Notes: generated by a model from the letters alone, not told the origin. A stretch of DNA of 64,000 nucleotides from Tolypothrix sp. FACHB-123 (GCF_014697075.1 NZ_JACJRE010000039.1:1-64000); one strand, 5' to 3'; positions 26,593 to 35,377 are shown, counted from the stretch's first letter. Made by a program: numbers and translations.

Positions 26593-27603
26593 ATGAAAAG
26601 AAGATTATTTATTGAAAATTCTGCTTTATTTGGGGCATCTTTACTAGGTACTAAAACTATTTATGCAATTGCTAACAATTGGATTGAACCAGTACAAGCT
26701 GCATCAATTAAAGAATTAAATTTTGGCATTATTTCTACAGAATCCCAAGCTAATCAAAAGCCTTTATGGGAACCTTTTATTGCAGCTTTGTCCAAATCAA
26801 TTGGCATTCCTGTGAGAGCTTTTTATGCTACTCAATATGCAGGTGTAATTGAAGCCATGCGTTTTGGTAAAGTACATATAGCTTGGTATGGTGGTAAATC
26901 TTATATCGAAGCTGCCAGAATTGCTAATGCAGAAGCATTTGCTCAGACTGTGGCTATTGATGGTAAAAAAGGCTATTACTCACATCTAATCGCTAATAGA
27001 AATAATTCCATCACTACTACAGCTAAAAGACAAGGTGGCGATAAATATGTACTTCAGAACGCTGCTAAACTGACATTTGCTTTCAATGAACCTAATTCGA
27101 CCTCCGGCTTTTTAGTACCAAGTTACTATATTTTTGCAAAAAACAAAGTTGATCCCAAAAAAGCGTTTAAGCGTTTAGTTTTCTCTGGTAGCCACGAAGC
27201 CACAGCATTAGCAGTTGCTAATAACCAAGTAGATGTAGCTACAAATAATAACGAGTCTTTAGAAAGATTAGAAAAAACTAATCCAGCAGCACGTAAAAAA
27301 ATTGAAATCATCTGGACATCACCAATTATTCCTAGCGATCCTATTGCCTATCGTAAAGACTTACCAGAAGATATCAAGAAAAAATTGCGTAATTTCTTCT
27401 ACAGTTTTAAAGATAAAAGAATCCTTGAACCTTTACAGTGGTCGGCTTTAGTTCCTGCTAATGATAAAACTTGGAACCCGATCCGGGAATTAGATCTTGC
27501 TAAACAGGTTTTAGAATTGCAATCTAAACCTAATCTGAGTAGTTCCGAGCAACAAAAACTGAACAACTTAAATAATCAATTGCGCGCATTACAAAAACGT
27601 TAA
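26593..27603 (+). CDS. phnD: Phosphonate-binding protein, first paralogue
   Basis: 336 aa, PhnD family. A Tat-like leader (MKRRLFIENSALFGASLLG) is followed by an unlipidated region; no lipobox cysteine is present. The mature protein has the family strings LNFGIISTESQANQKPLWEP, FYATQYAGVIEAMRFGKVHI and FAFNEPNSTSGFLVPSYY, the last supplying ligand-binding residues. It delivers phosphonate, phosphite or phosphate to PhnE in the periplasm. A close paralogue follows 121 bp downstream. Charged helix at the C-terminus (KPNLSSSEQQKLNNLNNQLR) is typical of cyanobacterial members. Substrate cannot be told from sequence. Confidence 0.92.
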   Translation: MKRRLFIENSALFGASLLGTKTIYAIANNWIEPVQAASIKELNFGIISTESQANQKPLWEPFIAALSKSIGIPVRAFYATQYAGVIEAMRFGKVHIAWYGGKSYIEAARIANAEAFAQTVAIDGKKGYYSHLIANRNNSITTTAKRQGGDKYVLQNAAKLTFAFNEPNSTSGFLVPSYYIFAKNKVDPKKAFKRLVFSGSHEATALAVANNQVDVATNNNESLERLEKTNPAARKKIEIIWTSPIIPSDPIAYRKDLPEDIKKKLRNFFYSFKDKRILEPLQWSALVPANDKTWNPIRELDLAKQVLELQSKPNLSSSEQQKLNNLNNQLRALQKR

Positions 27604-27724
27604 TTTTAGTTGTTAATAGTTGATGTTTGACGGCTAATGTTTGAATATTAGCAAGTGAAATAGTTCCTGTATCGCATCAGATATTGTTCAAAAAAACATT
27701 TTTATTACATAAAAGAATCAAGAT

Positions 27725-28747
27725 ATGCACAGAAGATTATTTATTCAGCAGGCTTCTTTGTTTACTTTAACTTTGGCAAGTGCCAAAATACTTTCAGCTT
27801 GTAGTTCTACTAATGCTGATAATAGTAATTCAGCTAGTAATTCCGCGATTAAAGAAATTAACTTTGGTGTACTGTCTACAGAATCCCAAGCTAATCAAAA
27901 ACCAATTTGGGAACCTTTTGCTGCTGCTATGTCAAAGGAAGTTGGGATTCCTATTAAACCCTTCTATGTCACACAATATGCAGCAGTTATAGAAGCCATG
28001 CGCTTCGGTAAAGTTCAAGCAGCTTGGTTAGGTGGTAAATCCTATATTGAAGCCGCAAAAGTTGCTGAAGCAGAAGCTTTTGCTCAAGTTGTTAGTAAAG
28101 ATGGTACTAGAGGTTACTATTCTCATTTAATTGCTAATAAAGATAATCCTATTACTGCTGCGGCTAAAGCAGTAGGTGGCGATCAATATGTGATTAAAAA
28201 TGCTGCCAATCTTACCTTTGCTTTTAATGAGCCTAATTCTACTTCTGGGTTTTTAGTTCCCAGCTACTATATTTTTACCAAAAATAATATTGACCCCAAA
28301 AAAGCTTTTAAACGCTTAATTTTTGCAGGTAATCATGAAGCTTGTGCTATGGCTGTAGCTAATAAACAGGTAGATGTAGCTACCGTGAGTAATGAAGCAT
28401 TAAATCGCTTGGAAAAAACTAACCCTACGGCTAGAGAAAAAATTGAAATTATTTGGCAATCACCTTTAATTCCCAGCGATCCGATTGTTTATCGTCAGGA
28501 TTTACCAGCAGACATCAAGCAGAAATTTCACAACTTCTTCTATAACTATAAAGACGCTAAAGTTTTAGAACCATTTGGAATTTCTGGCTTTGTTAAGGCG
28601 GAAGATAAAACTTGGCATACGATTCGAGAACTAGAAATTGCTAAAAAAATTCAAGATACTCAAGCCAAAGAGGATATCAGCGAGCAAGAAAAACAGCAAA
28701 AATTAGCAGAACTCAATCAGCAACTTAAAGAGATTCAACTGAATTAG
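27725..28747 (+). CDS. phnD: Phosphonate-binding lipoprotein, second paralogue
   Basis: 340 aa, closely similar to the preceding PhnD over the mature region (FAFNEPNSTSGFLVPSYY is identical). It differs at the N-terminus: MHRRLFIQQASLF is Tat-like and ILSAC gives a lipobox with Cys26, so this copy should be a membrane-anchored lipoprotein. Residue changes lie around the binding strings, for example YVTQYAAVIEA and EACAMAVANKQVDVATVSNE. Tandem PhnD paralogues often differ in preference for phosphite, methylphosphonate or other phosphonates; which is which is unknown. Confidence 0.92.
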   Translation: MHRRLFIQQASLFTLTLASAKILSACSSTNADNSNSASNSAIKEINFGVLSTESQANQKPIWEPFAAAMSKEVGIPIKPFYVTQYAAVIEAMRFGKVQAAWLGGKSYIEAAKVAEAEAFAQVVSKDGTRGYYSHLIANKDNPITAAAKAVGGDQYVIKNAANLTFAFNEPNSTSGFLVPSYYIFTKNNIDPKKAFKRLIFAGNHEACAMAVANKQVDVATVSNEALNRLEKTNPTAREKIEIIWQSPLIPSDPIVYRQDLPADIKQKFHNFFYNYKDAKVLEPFGISGFVKAEDKTWHTIRELEIAKKIQDTQAKEDISEQEKQQKLAELNQQLKEIQLN

Positions 28748-28799
28748 GGAGTTGTTGACGGTTGACAGCAATAATGGGTAATTTATTAGGTGAAAAAAA

Positions 28800-29624
28800 G
28801 TGCGATCGCTAAATCAAAGCATTACTAACATGTCTCCTGCTGTAGTAGCAATGTTAGACAAAGAAGCAAAGCTTGTTAGTATTCAAAGAGTTTTGTTTTT
28901 TATTTTAATTGCTGCTGTATTAATTTTTGCCTATCATCAAAGCGAATTGAATTTCCCTGTACTTCTACAACGGGGGGATAATATGGCGGAATATATACGT
29001 TCCTATTTTCCCCCAGACTTTAGTGATTGGAAGTATTATTTTTCTGAAACATTAATTACAATATCGATGGGAATTTGGGGGACTTTAATGGCTGCGATCG
29101 CAGCTGTTCCTCTTTCAATTTTAGCATCTAATAATATGTGTCCTGTGTGGATTGTCCAACCCACACGCCGTATTTTAGATGCTATGCGTGCTATTAACGA
29201 AATTGTTTTTGCACTAATATTTGTAGTTGCTGTAGGCTTAGGCCCATTTGCTGGAGTTTTGGCTTTATTTGTTCATACTACAGGTACTTTAGGCAAGCTA
29301 TTTTCGGAAGCAGTAGAATCAATAGAACCTGGCCCAGTTGAAGGTATTAGAGCCACAGGTGCAAATCAACTTCAAGAAGTAATTTATGGCGTAATTCCCC
29401 AAGTTATGCCTTTGTGGACTTCTTTTACCCTTTACAGATTTGAATCAAATGTGCGTTCTGCTTCTGTGTTAGGAATTGTCGGCGCTGGTGGTATTGGTGT
29501 TTCTCTATATCAAAGCTTTGGCGCATTTGAATATCAAAAAGTTTGTGCAATTCTCATTATTTTAATTGTTGCCACTGGCACAATTGATGTAGTCTCTGCA
29601 AAAGTTAGGGAATGGTTAGTTTAG
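28800..29624 (+). CDS. phnE: Phosphonate ABC transporter permease
   Basis: 274 aa with about six membrane helices and the permease EAA region (SIEPGPVEGIRATGANQLQE, then VIPQVMPLW) that docks on PhnC. AGGTGA at 28788-28793 supports the GTG at 28800. That start codon runs into a HIP1 octamer (gtGCGATCGC). An internal ATG ten codons in is less well placed. It closes the uptake operon; STRR DNA follows directly after the stop. Confidence 0.93.
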   Translation: MRSLNQSITNMSPAVVAMLDKEAKLVSIQRVLFFILIAAVLIFAYHQSELNFPVLLQRGDNMAEYIRSYFPPDFSDWKYYFSETLITISMGIWGTLMAAIAAVPLSILASNNMCPVWIVQPTRRILDAMRAINEIVFALIFVVAVGLGPFAGVLALFVHTTGTLGKLFSEAVESIEPGPVEGIRATGANQLQEVIYGVIPQVMPLWTSFTLYRFESNVRSASVLGIVGAGGIGVSLYQSFGAFEYQKVCAILIILIVATGTIDVVSAKVREWLV

Positions 29625-29653
29625 TTGACGGTTGACGGTTGACTGTTGACTGG
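29625..29653. repeat. STRR array after phnE
   Basis: Four near-perfect units of TTGACGG/TTGACTG directly follow the phnE stop codon. Confidence 0.85.
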
Positions 29654-29681
29654 TGGCTGTTAAATGTTATTGGATTTGCGT

Positions 29682-29996
29682 TTAAGGGAGTTGAGATAGG
29701 CGTTTAATTTTATCTATTTGTTGTTGGGTTAAAAGTTTGCGCTTACAAGCTAACCTTAGCCAGTGTCTTGTCTCGTTTAAAGAACCTCTAGCAATTTTTA
29801 TGAATCTTTGATTATCCTGTAAATTATAACGACCATTTCCTTCAGCGATATTAGCACCTATACTATCAGCTGACTTAACAATCTGTTTGCCAATTGTATC
29901 TTTTGCAAAGTAATCCCATTTCTCTATAATAAACCAAATTTCATTTGCGAGATTTTCGGATAATTGCTAAACTCGCAAATTCTGAAAAGTTTCCAT
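29682..29996 (-). pseudogene. Four-helix bundle (S23) protein gene with in-frame stop
   Basis: Read leftward from ATG at 29996 the 104 codons give METFQNLRV, a TAG stop at 29967-29969 (codon 10), then QLSENLANEIWFIIEKWDYF, SADSIGANIAEGNGRYNLQD, NQRFIKIARGSLNETRHWLR and a stop at 29682. This matches the S23/IVP family of small four-helix-bundle proteins, often found near rRNA or mobile DNA. Relatives have Tyr (TAT) where the TAG stands, so a single-base nonsense change disables the start. Later starts would lose helix 1. Confidence 0.8.
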
Positions 29997-30000
29997 AATT

Positions 30001-30110
30001 GTTGATGGTTGATGGTTGACGGTTGACAGTTAACTGCTAAACTAACTCAACAAGTCTTTACCGTCACCAGTCACCAGTCATCAGTCATCAGTCATCAGTC
30101 ATCAGTCAAC
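30001..30110. repeat. STRR arrays flanking the phnF 3' end
   Basis: GTTGATG/GTTGACG units at 30001-30034, then CAGTCAC/CAGTCAT heptamers at 30062-30110. The second block supplies the last two codons and the stop of phnF (GTT GAC TGA). Confidence 0.85.
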
Positions 30111-30830
30111 AAATAAATCATTTTCAAAAAACAATTCCATGCGATCGCCTCGCAGTCGAGTTACACCATATTCAATTACATTACCTGCTTGATCAACGTT
30201 TACTGATTCAGCTAAAAGAATGGGTTGATTGAGGGGTAGATGCAGCCATTTTGCATCTTGTGGCTGAACTAAACGAGCAGAAACGCAGGTACTTCTACGA
30301 ATATGATCGCATCCATATATCTGTTGTAAAAGCTGAGAAATTGATTGTTGTTCTTGCAAAATTTTGATATTTTTTGGCTCTAAAAAATCAGGAAATCGCT
30401 TCAGTGGAAAATATCCCGTTCCTACACTAATGGGTTCTTCATTTGCAAAACCTAAACGTTCAATTAATGCTACAGGTTCACCATAATTAATCTCTAATCC
30501 TTTTGCGATCGCATCATCCGCAGGTACTTCTAATATACGCAATAATTGAAACCTCGCTTGCCAACCCTGCGCTTTTAAGGTTTGGTTGTAACGCACACGC
30601 TTACCAATCGCATAGCGGATAGTTTTAGCGGCGACAAAAGTCCCTCTTCCTCTATCAACTCGTAATAATCCCTCATTTTTTAAGAGTGCGATCGCTTGTC
30701 TAAGAGTATGGCGATTAACTGCAAACTGTTCCGCTAACTTGGTTTCTGTTGGTAGTTGTTCACCAACTTGATAAACCCCTTGATGAATATTTTGTCTGAT
30801 TTGGTCAGCAATTTGAATATATACAGGCAT
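30102..30830 (-). CDS. phnF: GntR/HutC-type phosphonate regulator
   Basis: 242 aa. An N-terminal GntR winged helix (LPTETKLAEQFAVNRHTLRQ, then LRVDRGRGTFVA) precedes a UTRA effector domain (about 90-235). Layout and context match PhnF, a repressor of phosphonate genes. It faces away from phnG. A perfect GTCTAGAC at 30960-30967 fits the HutC-subfamily operator GTNTANAC and lies between the two genes. The C-terminus FVD and the stop codon come from an STRR array. Confidence 0.88.
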   Translation of the reverse strand: MPVYIQIADQIRQNIHQGVYQVGEQLPTETKLAEQFAVNRHTLRQAIALLKNEGLLRVDRGRGTFVAAKTIRYAIGKRVRYNQTLKAQGWQARFQLLRILEVPADDAIAKGLEINYGEPVALIERLGFANEEPISVGTGYFPLKRFPDFLEPKNIKILQEQQSISQLLQQIYGCDHIRRSTCVSARLVQPQDAKWLHLPLNQPILLAESVNVDQAGNVIEYGVTRLRGDRMELFFENDLFVD

Positions 30831-30837
30831 TTTTTTT

Positions 30838-30899
30838 GTTGATGGTTGACGGTTGACTGTTGACTGTTGACTGTTGACTGATGACGGTTGACTGTTAAC
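30838..30899. repeat. STRR array upstream of phnF
   Basis: About eight TTGACTG/TTGACGG/TGATGACG units immediately upstream of the phnF start, so in its 5' untranslated region. Confidence 0.85.
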
Positions 30900-30950
30900 G
30901 AATTTTTCCTAATAGATTGTCAAGTTGTCGGAATTGCGTTAATGTACTTT

Positions 30951-30969
30951 CATCTAGATGTCTAGACAA
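30951..30969. promoter_or_regulatory. Predicted PhnF operator
   Basis: Two adjacent palindromes, CATCTAGATG (30951-30960) and GTCTAGAC (30960-30967). GTCTAGAC fits the GTNTANAC consensus known for HutC-type GntR regulators. It lies 41 bp before the phnG start and 120 bp before phnF, so PhnF could control both. Confidence 0.6.
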
Positions 30970-31009
30970 GTTAAGAATAGTTTAAAACAAAATACCCTAA
31001 ACCAACCCT

Positions 31010-31462
31010 ATGCCTACTGTGAGCGAGCGACAAGCATGGATGGCAACATTAGCGAAGGCTGAGTTAGAGATATTAGAAAAATTGGTCAATAAGTTAGATA
31101 ATTTGCCCAAATATAGCTTTTTACGCTCTCCAGAGATTGGACTGGCGATGGTGCGGGGACGTGCTGGCGGTACAGGGGAGGCGTTTAATTTAGGCGAAAT
31201 CACCATGACTCGCTGCGTTGTGCAATTAGAGAACCTAGAAGAAGCGATCGCAGGATTTGGATATATAGCAGGGCGATCGCACCGCCATGCAGAATTAGCA
31301 GCCTTATGTGATGCATTACTACAAACTCCACATTGGCGCGATCGCATTCAAGCTGAAGTCATTCAACCCTTGCAAATAGAATACCAGCAGCAGCAGGAAC
31401 TTCAACAACGCCAAACAGAAGCGACAAAGGTTAATTTCTTCACAATGGTGAGAGGGGAATAA
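31010..31462 (+). CDS. phnG: C-P lyase core subunit PhnG
   Basis: 150 aa. Family strings: MPTVSERQAWMATLAKAELE, ARGRAGGTGEAFNLGEITMT-like segment (GRAGGTGEAFNLGE, MTRCVVQLE) and GFGYIAGRSHRHAELAALCD. PhnG is part of the PhnGHIJ core and, with PhnI, PhnH and PhnL, transfers a phosphonate onto ATP-derived ribose to give ribose 1-phosphonate 5-triphosphate. It is the first rightward gene of the catabolic operon, 41 bp after the predicted operator. An STRR array follows. Confidence 0.95.
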   Translation: MPTVSERQAWMATLAKAELEILEKLVNKLDNLPKYSFLRSPEIGLAMVRGRAGGTGEAFNLGEITMTRCVVQLENLEEAIAGFGYIAGRSHRHAELAALCDALLQTPHWRDRIQAEVIQPLQIEYQQQQELQQRQTEATKVNFFTMVRGE

Positions 31463-31463
31463 A

Positions 31464-31528
31464 TGATGACGGTTGACTGCGCCGCACTGAGCTTGTCGAA
31501 GTGTTGACTGATGACTGATGACAGTTAA
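31464..31528. repeat. STRR array with a second repeat nested in it
   Basis: TTGACTG/TGATGAC units are interrupted at about 31478-31503 by a 26-bp unrelated unit (core gccgcactgagcttgtcgaa) resembling another dispersed repeat of Nostoc-type genomes. Confidence 0.75.
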
Positions 31529-31545
31529 TAAATGACAAATGAAAA

Positions 31546-32130
31546 ATGACTAAAGTTACACAATTACCAGGGTTACAAGATTCGATTCATGATGCACAAA
31601 GGACGTTTCGGGCGTTGTTGGATGCTCATGCACGACCAGGGATAGCTTATCAGATAACAGCGCAAATGAGTGTACCTGCGGGTTTAACGGCTGCTTGTGG
31701 GGCTGCTTGTTTAACTTTGTTGGATTTGGATGTTGTGGTATGGTTACAACCGAGTTTTGATGCTCAAGTTAAAGCTTGGTTGTTGTTCCATAGTGGCTGT
31801 CGCTTTACGCAGTACCCAGAGGAAGCTGACTTTGCTTTAATTCAAGATTTAGCAGTGTTACCAGAATTACCTATTTTTAATTGGGGAACGGCAGAAAAAC
31901 CAGAAGCTTCAACAACATTATTAGTACAGGTAGAAAGTTTTGAAATGGGAGAACCTGTAATTTTGACAGGGCCGGGAATTTTAGAAGAACGTGTTATTGC
32001 ACCTACAATTCCTCATGATTTCTGGAATTTCTGGAGACAGAATCATCAAGCCTATCCACAAGGTGTAGACATATTTTTATTTACAGAAAATGCAGTAATG
32101 GGACTACCTAGAACTAGTAATTCAAAATGA
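31546..32130 (+). CDS. phnH: C-P lyase core subunit PhnH
   Basis: 194 aa, normal length. Family motif LQDSIHDAQRTFRALLDAHA, then RPGIAYQI and ACLTLLDLDVVVWLQPSF. PhnH is a PLP-transferase-fold protein without cofactor that forms part of the PhnGHIJ core. Start at an ATG 84 bp after phnG stop; the gap is mostly STRR. The GNAT gene follows at 118 bp. Confidence 0.95.
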   Translation: MTKVTQLPGLQDSIHDAQRTFRALLDAHARPGIAYQITAQMSVPAGLTAACGAACLTLLDLDVVVWLQPSFDAQVKAWLLFHSGCRFTQYPEEADFALIQDLAVLPELPIFNWGTAEKPEASTTLLVQVESFEMGEPVILTGPGILEERVIAPTIPHDFWNFWRQNHQAYPQGVDIFLFTENAVMGLPRTSNSK

Positions 32131-32247
32131 AAGAAATGTGACATGGTTTCTAGAAACTGTAAATAAAGCAAACTCTTTAAATTATTACAAATGACCAATG
32201 ACCAATGACAGCCCTTACAAGTTAGCTTTAATTGCACCAACATACTT

Positions 32248-32709
32248 ATGAATATTGATATTCGTATTGCGAACCGAGAAGATTTACCTCTCTTAAATCA
32301 GTTATATGCTGACATGGATGGTCAGCCACCTATACCTAAAGATGATTTAGAAAAAATATTTGCAGAAATCACACAAATTCCTAATTATCACATTTATATT
32401 GCTTATTTAAATGAGCAACCTGTAGGGACTTTTAGCCTTCTTTATGCACCAACAATGATGCATCAGGGATATCACAAATTTGCAGTCCTAGATTCAGTAA
32501 CGGTTATTTCTTCTATGCGAGGACAAGGAATAGGTAGTCAAATGGTAAAAGCTGCGCTCAAACTTAGTGCTGAAGCTGGATGTTATAAAATGATGCTCTC
32601 TTCTAATTTAAAACGCGATCGCGCCCATCAATTCTACCAATCACTAGGCTTCGAGCAACACGGTTGGAGCTTTAAATGCATACTCCAACCAACCCAACAT
32701 TTCGTATAA
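32248..32709 (+). CDS. GNAT-family N-acetyltransferase
   Basis: 153 aa with the GNAT acetyl-CoA site VTVISSMRGQGIGSQMVKAA (R/Q-x-x-G-x-G/A) and LSSNLKRDRAHQFYQSLGFE. It lies inside the C-P lyase operon, between phnH and phnI. In E. coli the GNAT enzyme PhnO of the phn operon acetylates aminoalkylphosphonates, so the same job is a fair inference; sequence alone does not prove orthology, and I give no symbol. A short STRR separates it from phnI. Confidence 0.85.
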   Translation: MNIDIRIANREDLPLLNQLYADMDGQPPIPKDDLEKIFAEITQIPNYHIYIAYLNEQPVGTFSLLYAPTMMHQGYHKFAVLDSVTVISSMRGQGIGSQMVKAALKLSAEAGCYKMMLSSNLKRDRAHQFYQSLGFEQHGWSFKCILQPTQHFV

Positions 32710-32712
32710 TCC

Positions 32713-32742
32713 GCAGTCAACAGTCATCAGTCAACCATCAAC
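32713..32742. repeat. STRR array before phnI
   Basis: CAGTCAACAGTCATCAGTCA-type units end ten bases before the phnI ATG and replace its usual ribosome-binding region. Confidence 0.8.
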
Positions 32743-32751
32743 AAAAAGTAT

Positions 32752-33987
32752 ATGCCATACGTTGCAGTCAAAGGTGGAGAACAGGCGATTCAAAATGCAG
32801 AATCGCTTCTGAAAAATAGGCGCAGAGGCGATCCGAAAATTCCTGAATTAACTGTAGACCAAATTGAACAACAGTTAACTCTAGCAGTAGAAAGGGTAAT
32901 GTGTGAAGGTAGTTTATATGACCGAGAGTTAGCATCTCTAGCGATTAAACAATCTTGGGGTGATTTAGTCGAAGCAGTTTTCTTATTACGCGCCTATCGG
33001 ACAACACTTCCCCGTTTTTACTACAGCCAACCTTTAGACACCAGCAAAATGCAGATTCAACGCCGCATTTCTGCCATTTTTAAAGATGTTCCAGGAGGGC
33101 AAAAGTTAGGCCCTACTTTTGACTATATTCACCGTCTACTAGATTTTAAATTAATAGCAGAAGAACAAATACCACCAGCACCAGAAGCAGAAGCCATTAC
33201 AGAACCAATTCCTCGTGTAATTGACACCCTAGATCGAGAAGGATTGATGCAACCAGAACAGAGCAGGGGAGCAGAAGAAGAATTTCTTAACCTTCAGTCA
33301 ACAGTCAACAGTCAACAGTCAACCATCAACAACCAACAACCCTTCGATTTAACTCGCCAACCATTAACCTTTCCATCTGGACGAGATGCAAGACTGCAAA
33401 ATCTAGCGCGTGCAGATGAGGGTTTTTTGCTATCTCTGGCTTATTCTACACAACGGGGTTATGGCAGAAACCATCCGTTTGCGGGAGAGATTCGCATGGG
33501 GGAAGTAGAGGTGGTGATTTGTCCTGAAGAATTGGGATTTGAAATTGCGATCGCAGATATTACTGTCACCGAAGTGCAAATGGTAAATCAATTTAAAGGT
33601 AGTAAAGAATTACCTGCACAATTTACCCGTGGTTATGGCCTCACCTTTGGTTATAACGAACGTAAAGCTATGTCAATGGCGTTGGTAGATAGAGCAATGC
33701 GCGCTGAAGAATTAGGAGAAACAATTCAAGGGCCAGCGCAAAATGTTGAATTTGTGCTTTTACATTCTGATAATGTGGAAGCTCAAGGTTTTGTGCAACA
33801 TCTTAAACTTCCACACTACATAGACTTTCAAGCAGAGTTAAATTTAGTACGAAAAATTCGACAGCAACAAGTAAATAATCAATCATCAGATTTAACAGCT
33901 ATGCCGGAAGAATCACAGGTTTCAGAAAGCCAGGAATTAAACAAGGAAACTTTTCCTGTTAGTCAGGTTTATAGCAGTCCTAAATGA
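32752..33987 (+). CDS. phnI: C-P lyase core subunit PhnI
   Basis: 411 aa. Starts MPYVAVKGGEQAIQNAESLL, as in all PhnI. Later strings LAYSTQRGYGRNHPFAGEIR and FTRGYGLTFGYNERKAMSMA are conserved; PhnI is the nucleosidase subunit that removes adenine from ATP during ribose 1-phosphonate triphosphate formation. Residues about 182-197 (QSTVNSQQSTINNQQP) are encoded by an STRR array inserted in frame into a variable loop between conserved blocks; about 45 C-terminal residues (from about 367) are also low-complexity. The rest is intact, so the enzyme is probably active. Confidence 0.95.
   Translation: MPYVAVKGGEQAIQNAESLLKNRRRGDPKIPELTVDQIEQQLTLAVERVMCEGSLYDRELASLAIKQSWGDLVEAVFLLRAYRTTLPRFYYSQPLDTSKMQIQRRISAIFKDVPGGQKLGPTFDYIHRLLDFKLIAEEQIPPAPEAEAITEPIPRVIDTLDREGLMQPEQSRGAEEEFLNLQSTVNSQQSTINNQQPFDLTRQPLTFPSGRDARLQNLARADEGFLLSLAYSTQRGYGRNHPFAGEIRMGEVEVVICPEELGFEIAIADITVTEVQMVNQFKGSKELPAQFTRGYGLTFGYNERKAMSMALVDRAMRAEELGETIQGPAQNVEFVLLHSDNVEAQGFVQHLKLPHYIDFQAELNLVRKIRQQQVNNQSSDLTAMPEESQVSESQELNKETFPVSQVYSSPK
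33294..33340 (+). repeat. STRR array inside phnI coding sequence
   Basis: Heptamers of the CAGTCAA type, about six units, keep the reading frame open and encode a Ser/Gln/Thr/Asn-rich insert. Confidence 0.9.
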
Positions 33988-34012
33988 TTTGAGAAATATT
34001 CGTATGTATGTT

Positions 34013-34050
34013 TGTTGACAGTCAACAGTTAACAGTCAACAGTCAACAGC
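34013..34050. repeat. STRR array between phnI and the PhnM paralogue
   Basis: About five TTGACAG/CAGTCAA units. Confidence 0.8.
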
Positions 34051-34126
34051 CAAAACGATATTTTTTACAACTGAACTAGGATTGCTATAGGTATTTTATT
34101 AATCAGTCACAAATTGGTGTAAGTCA

Positions 34127-35335
34127 GTGACAACAACACAACCTATTCAAACATTGTCGAAAATAAATAATACAAAAATTGCGATTCAAGGAGTAGATGT
34201 ATTAACTCCTGATGGTTGGGTAAAAGATGCCACAGTTTTAATTGAAGATGGGCAATTTATTAGTATCGATCAGGCACCAAGCCATAATGGATTTTATCTG
34301 GTCAATGCTCAAGGTCTCCAAATGTTACCAGGAATTATTGACTTACATGGCGATGCTTTTGAGAGGATGATTTGTCCTCGTCCGGGAGTTAATTTTCCTC
34401 TACCAATAGCGATCGCAGATAATGACCGTAACCTCTTAGCATCCGGTATCACTACTTTTTACTGCTCAATTACCGACTCTTACGAACCTGGTTTACGTAG
34501 TCGTGATTCTGCTCGTGCTTTAATTGACTTCATTTTAGGGGTAGGTAAACAAGTTTTACACTGCAATCATCGCATTCATATTAGACACGAAGAAGCAAAT
34601 ATAGCCGGACATCAAGAGTTATGTGATTGGATGATATCTGGTAAAGTACATCTTTTATCTATCAACGATCATCTACCACCCCCAGGTAATCAAAAGAGAT
34701 TTAGCCGCTATATCAATAGTGTGAAGCAGAGATCGTCCATGTCTCTAGAAGAGATTGAAGAATTAATCAATCAGGTAACAGCAAAACGACATGAAGGTGA
34801 CGCACAAATACAAGAACTGGTGGAATTGGCTCATAAATATAGGATTCCGCTTGCATCCCATGATGATGATAGCCTCGAAAAAGTCTTACTGAGTCAACAG
34901 CGCGGAGTTGCGATCGCAGAATTTCCCGCGACTGTAGATTTAGCAGCAAAGTGTCGTGAATATGGTGCAGCCGTTCTCATGGGTGCGCCTAACTTAGTCC
35001 GTGGTGGTTCTCACTTAGGTTTAATGAGTGTAGCTGAGGCGGTGAAAAATAACGTTATCGATTGTCTTTGCTCAGATTATCATTATCCTTCTCTGTTTTA
35101 CGCCCCTTTCAAGCTCCAAGAATTAGGCTTAATGTCATTTGAAAAAGCATGGTCATTAGTTTCTAGCCTACCAGCAGAAGCCGCAGGAATTAGCGATCGC
35201 AAAGGCAAAATCGCCCCAGGTTTAGATGCAGATTTCCTCTTGATATCTCCTAATAATTCCTTACCATCTGCAATTACTGCGATTTCATCTGTATACATAG
35301 CCGGACAAGAAGTCGCCCGCTACCAAATCCAATAA
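34127..35335 (+). CDS. phnM: PhnM-like amidohydrolase paralogue
   Basis: 402 aa, PhnM family. Metal-site strings are LPGIIDLHGDAFERMICPRP, ASHDDDS and CSDYHYPS; MGAPNLVRGGSHLG is shared with true PhnM. It departs from E. coli PhnM in the LHTDN (here LHGDA) and LMDHTPG (here INDHLPP) motifs, whereas the copy at 38652 keeps both. It may act on a different phosphonate-ribose or cyclic phosphate intermediate. Start is GTG; ATG is not available nearby. 139 bp separate it from phnI; the HD-oxygenase gene follows at 49 bp. Confidence 0.85.
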   Translation: MTTTQPIQTLSKINNTKIAIQGVDVLTPDGWVKDATVLIEDGQFISIDQAPSHNGFYLVNAQGLQMLPGIIDLHGDAFERMICPRPGVNFPLPIAIADNDRNLLASGITTFYCSITDSYEPGLRSRDSARALIDFILGVGKQVLHCNHRIHIRHEEANIAGHQELCDWMISGKVHLLSINDHLPPPGNQKRFSRYINSVKQRSSMSLEEIEELINQVTAKRHEGDAQIQELVELAHKYRIPLASHDDDSLEKVLLSQQRGVAIAEFPATVDLAAKCREYGAAVLMGAPNLVRGGSHLGLMSVAEAVKNNVIDCLCSDYHYPSLFYAPFKLQELGLMSFEKAWSLVSSLPAEAAGISDRKGKIAPGLDADFLLISPNNSLPSAITAISSVYIAGQEVARYQIQ

Positions 35336-35340
35336 ACACC

Positions 35341-35377
35341 CAGTCAACCGTCAACCATCAACAGTCAACAGTCAACA
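35341..35377. repeat. STRR array before the HD gene
   Basis: CAGTCAA/CCGTCAA units fill most of the 49-bp gap and end seven bases before the ATG. Confidence 0.85.
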
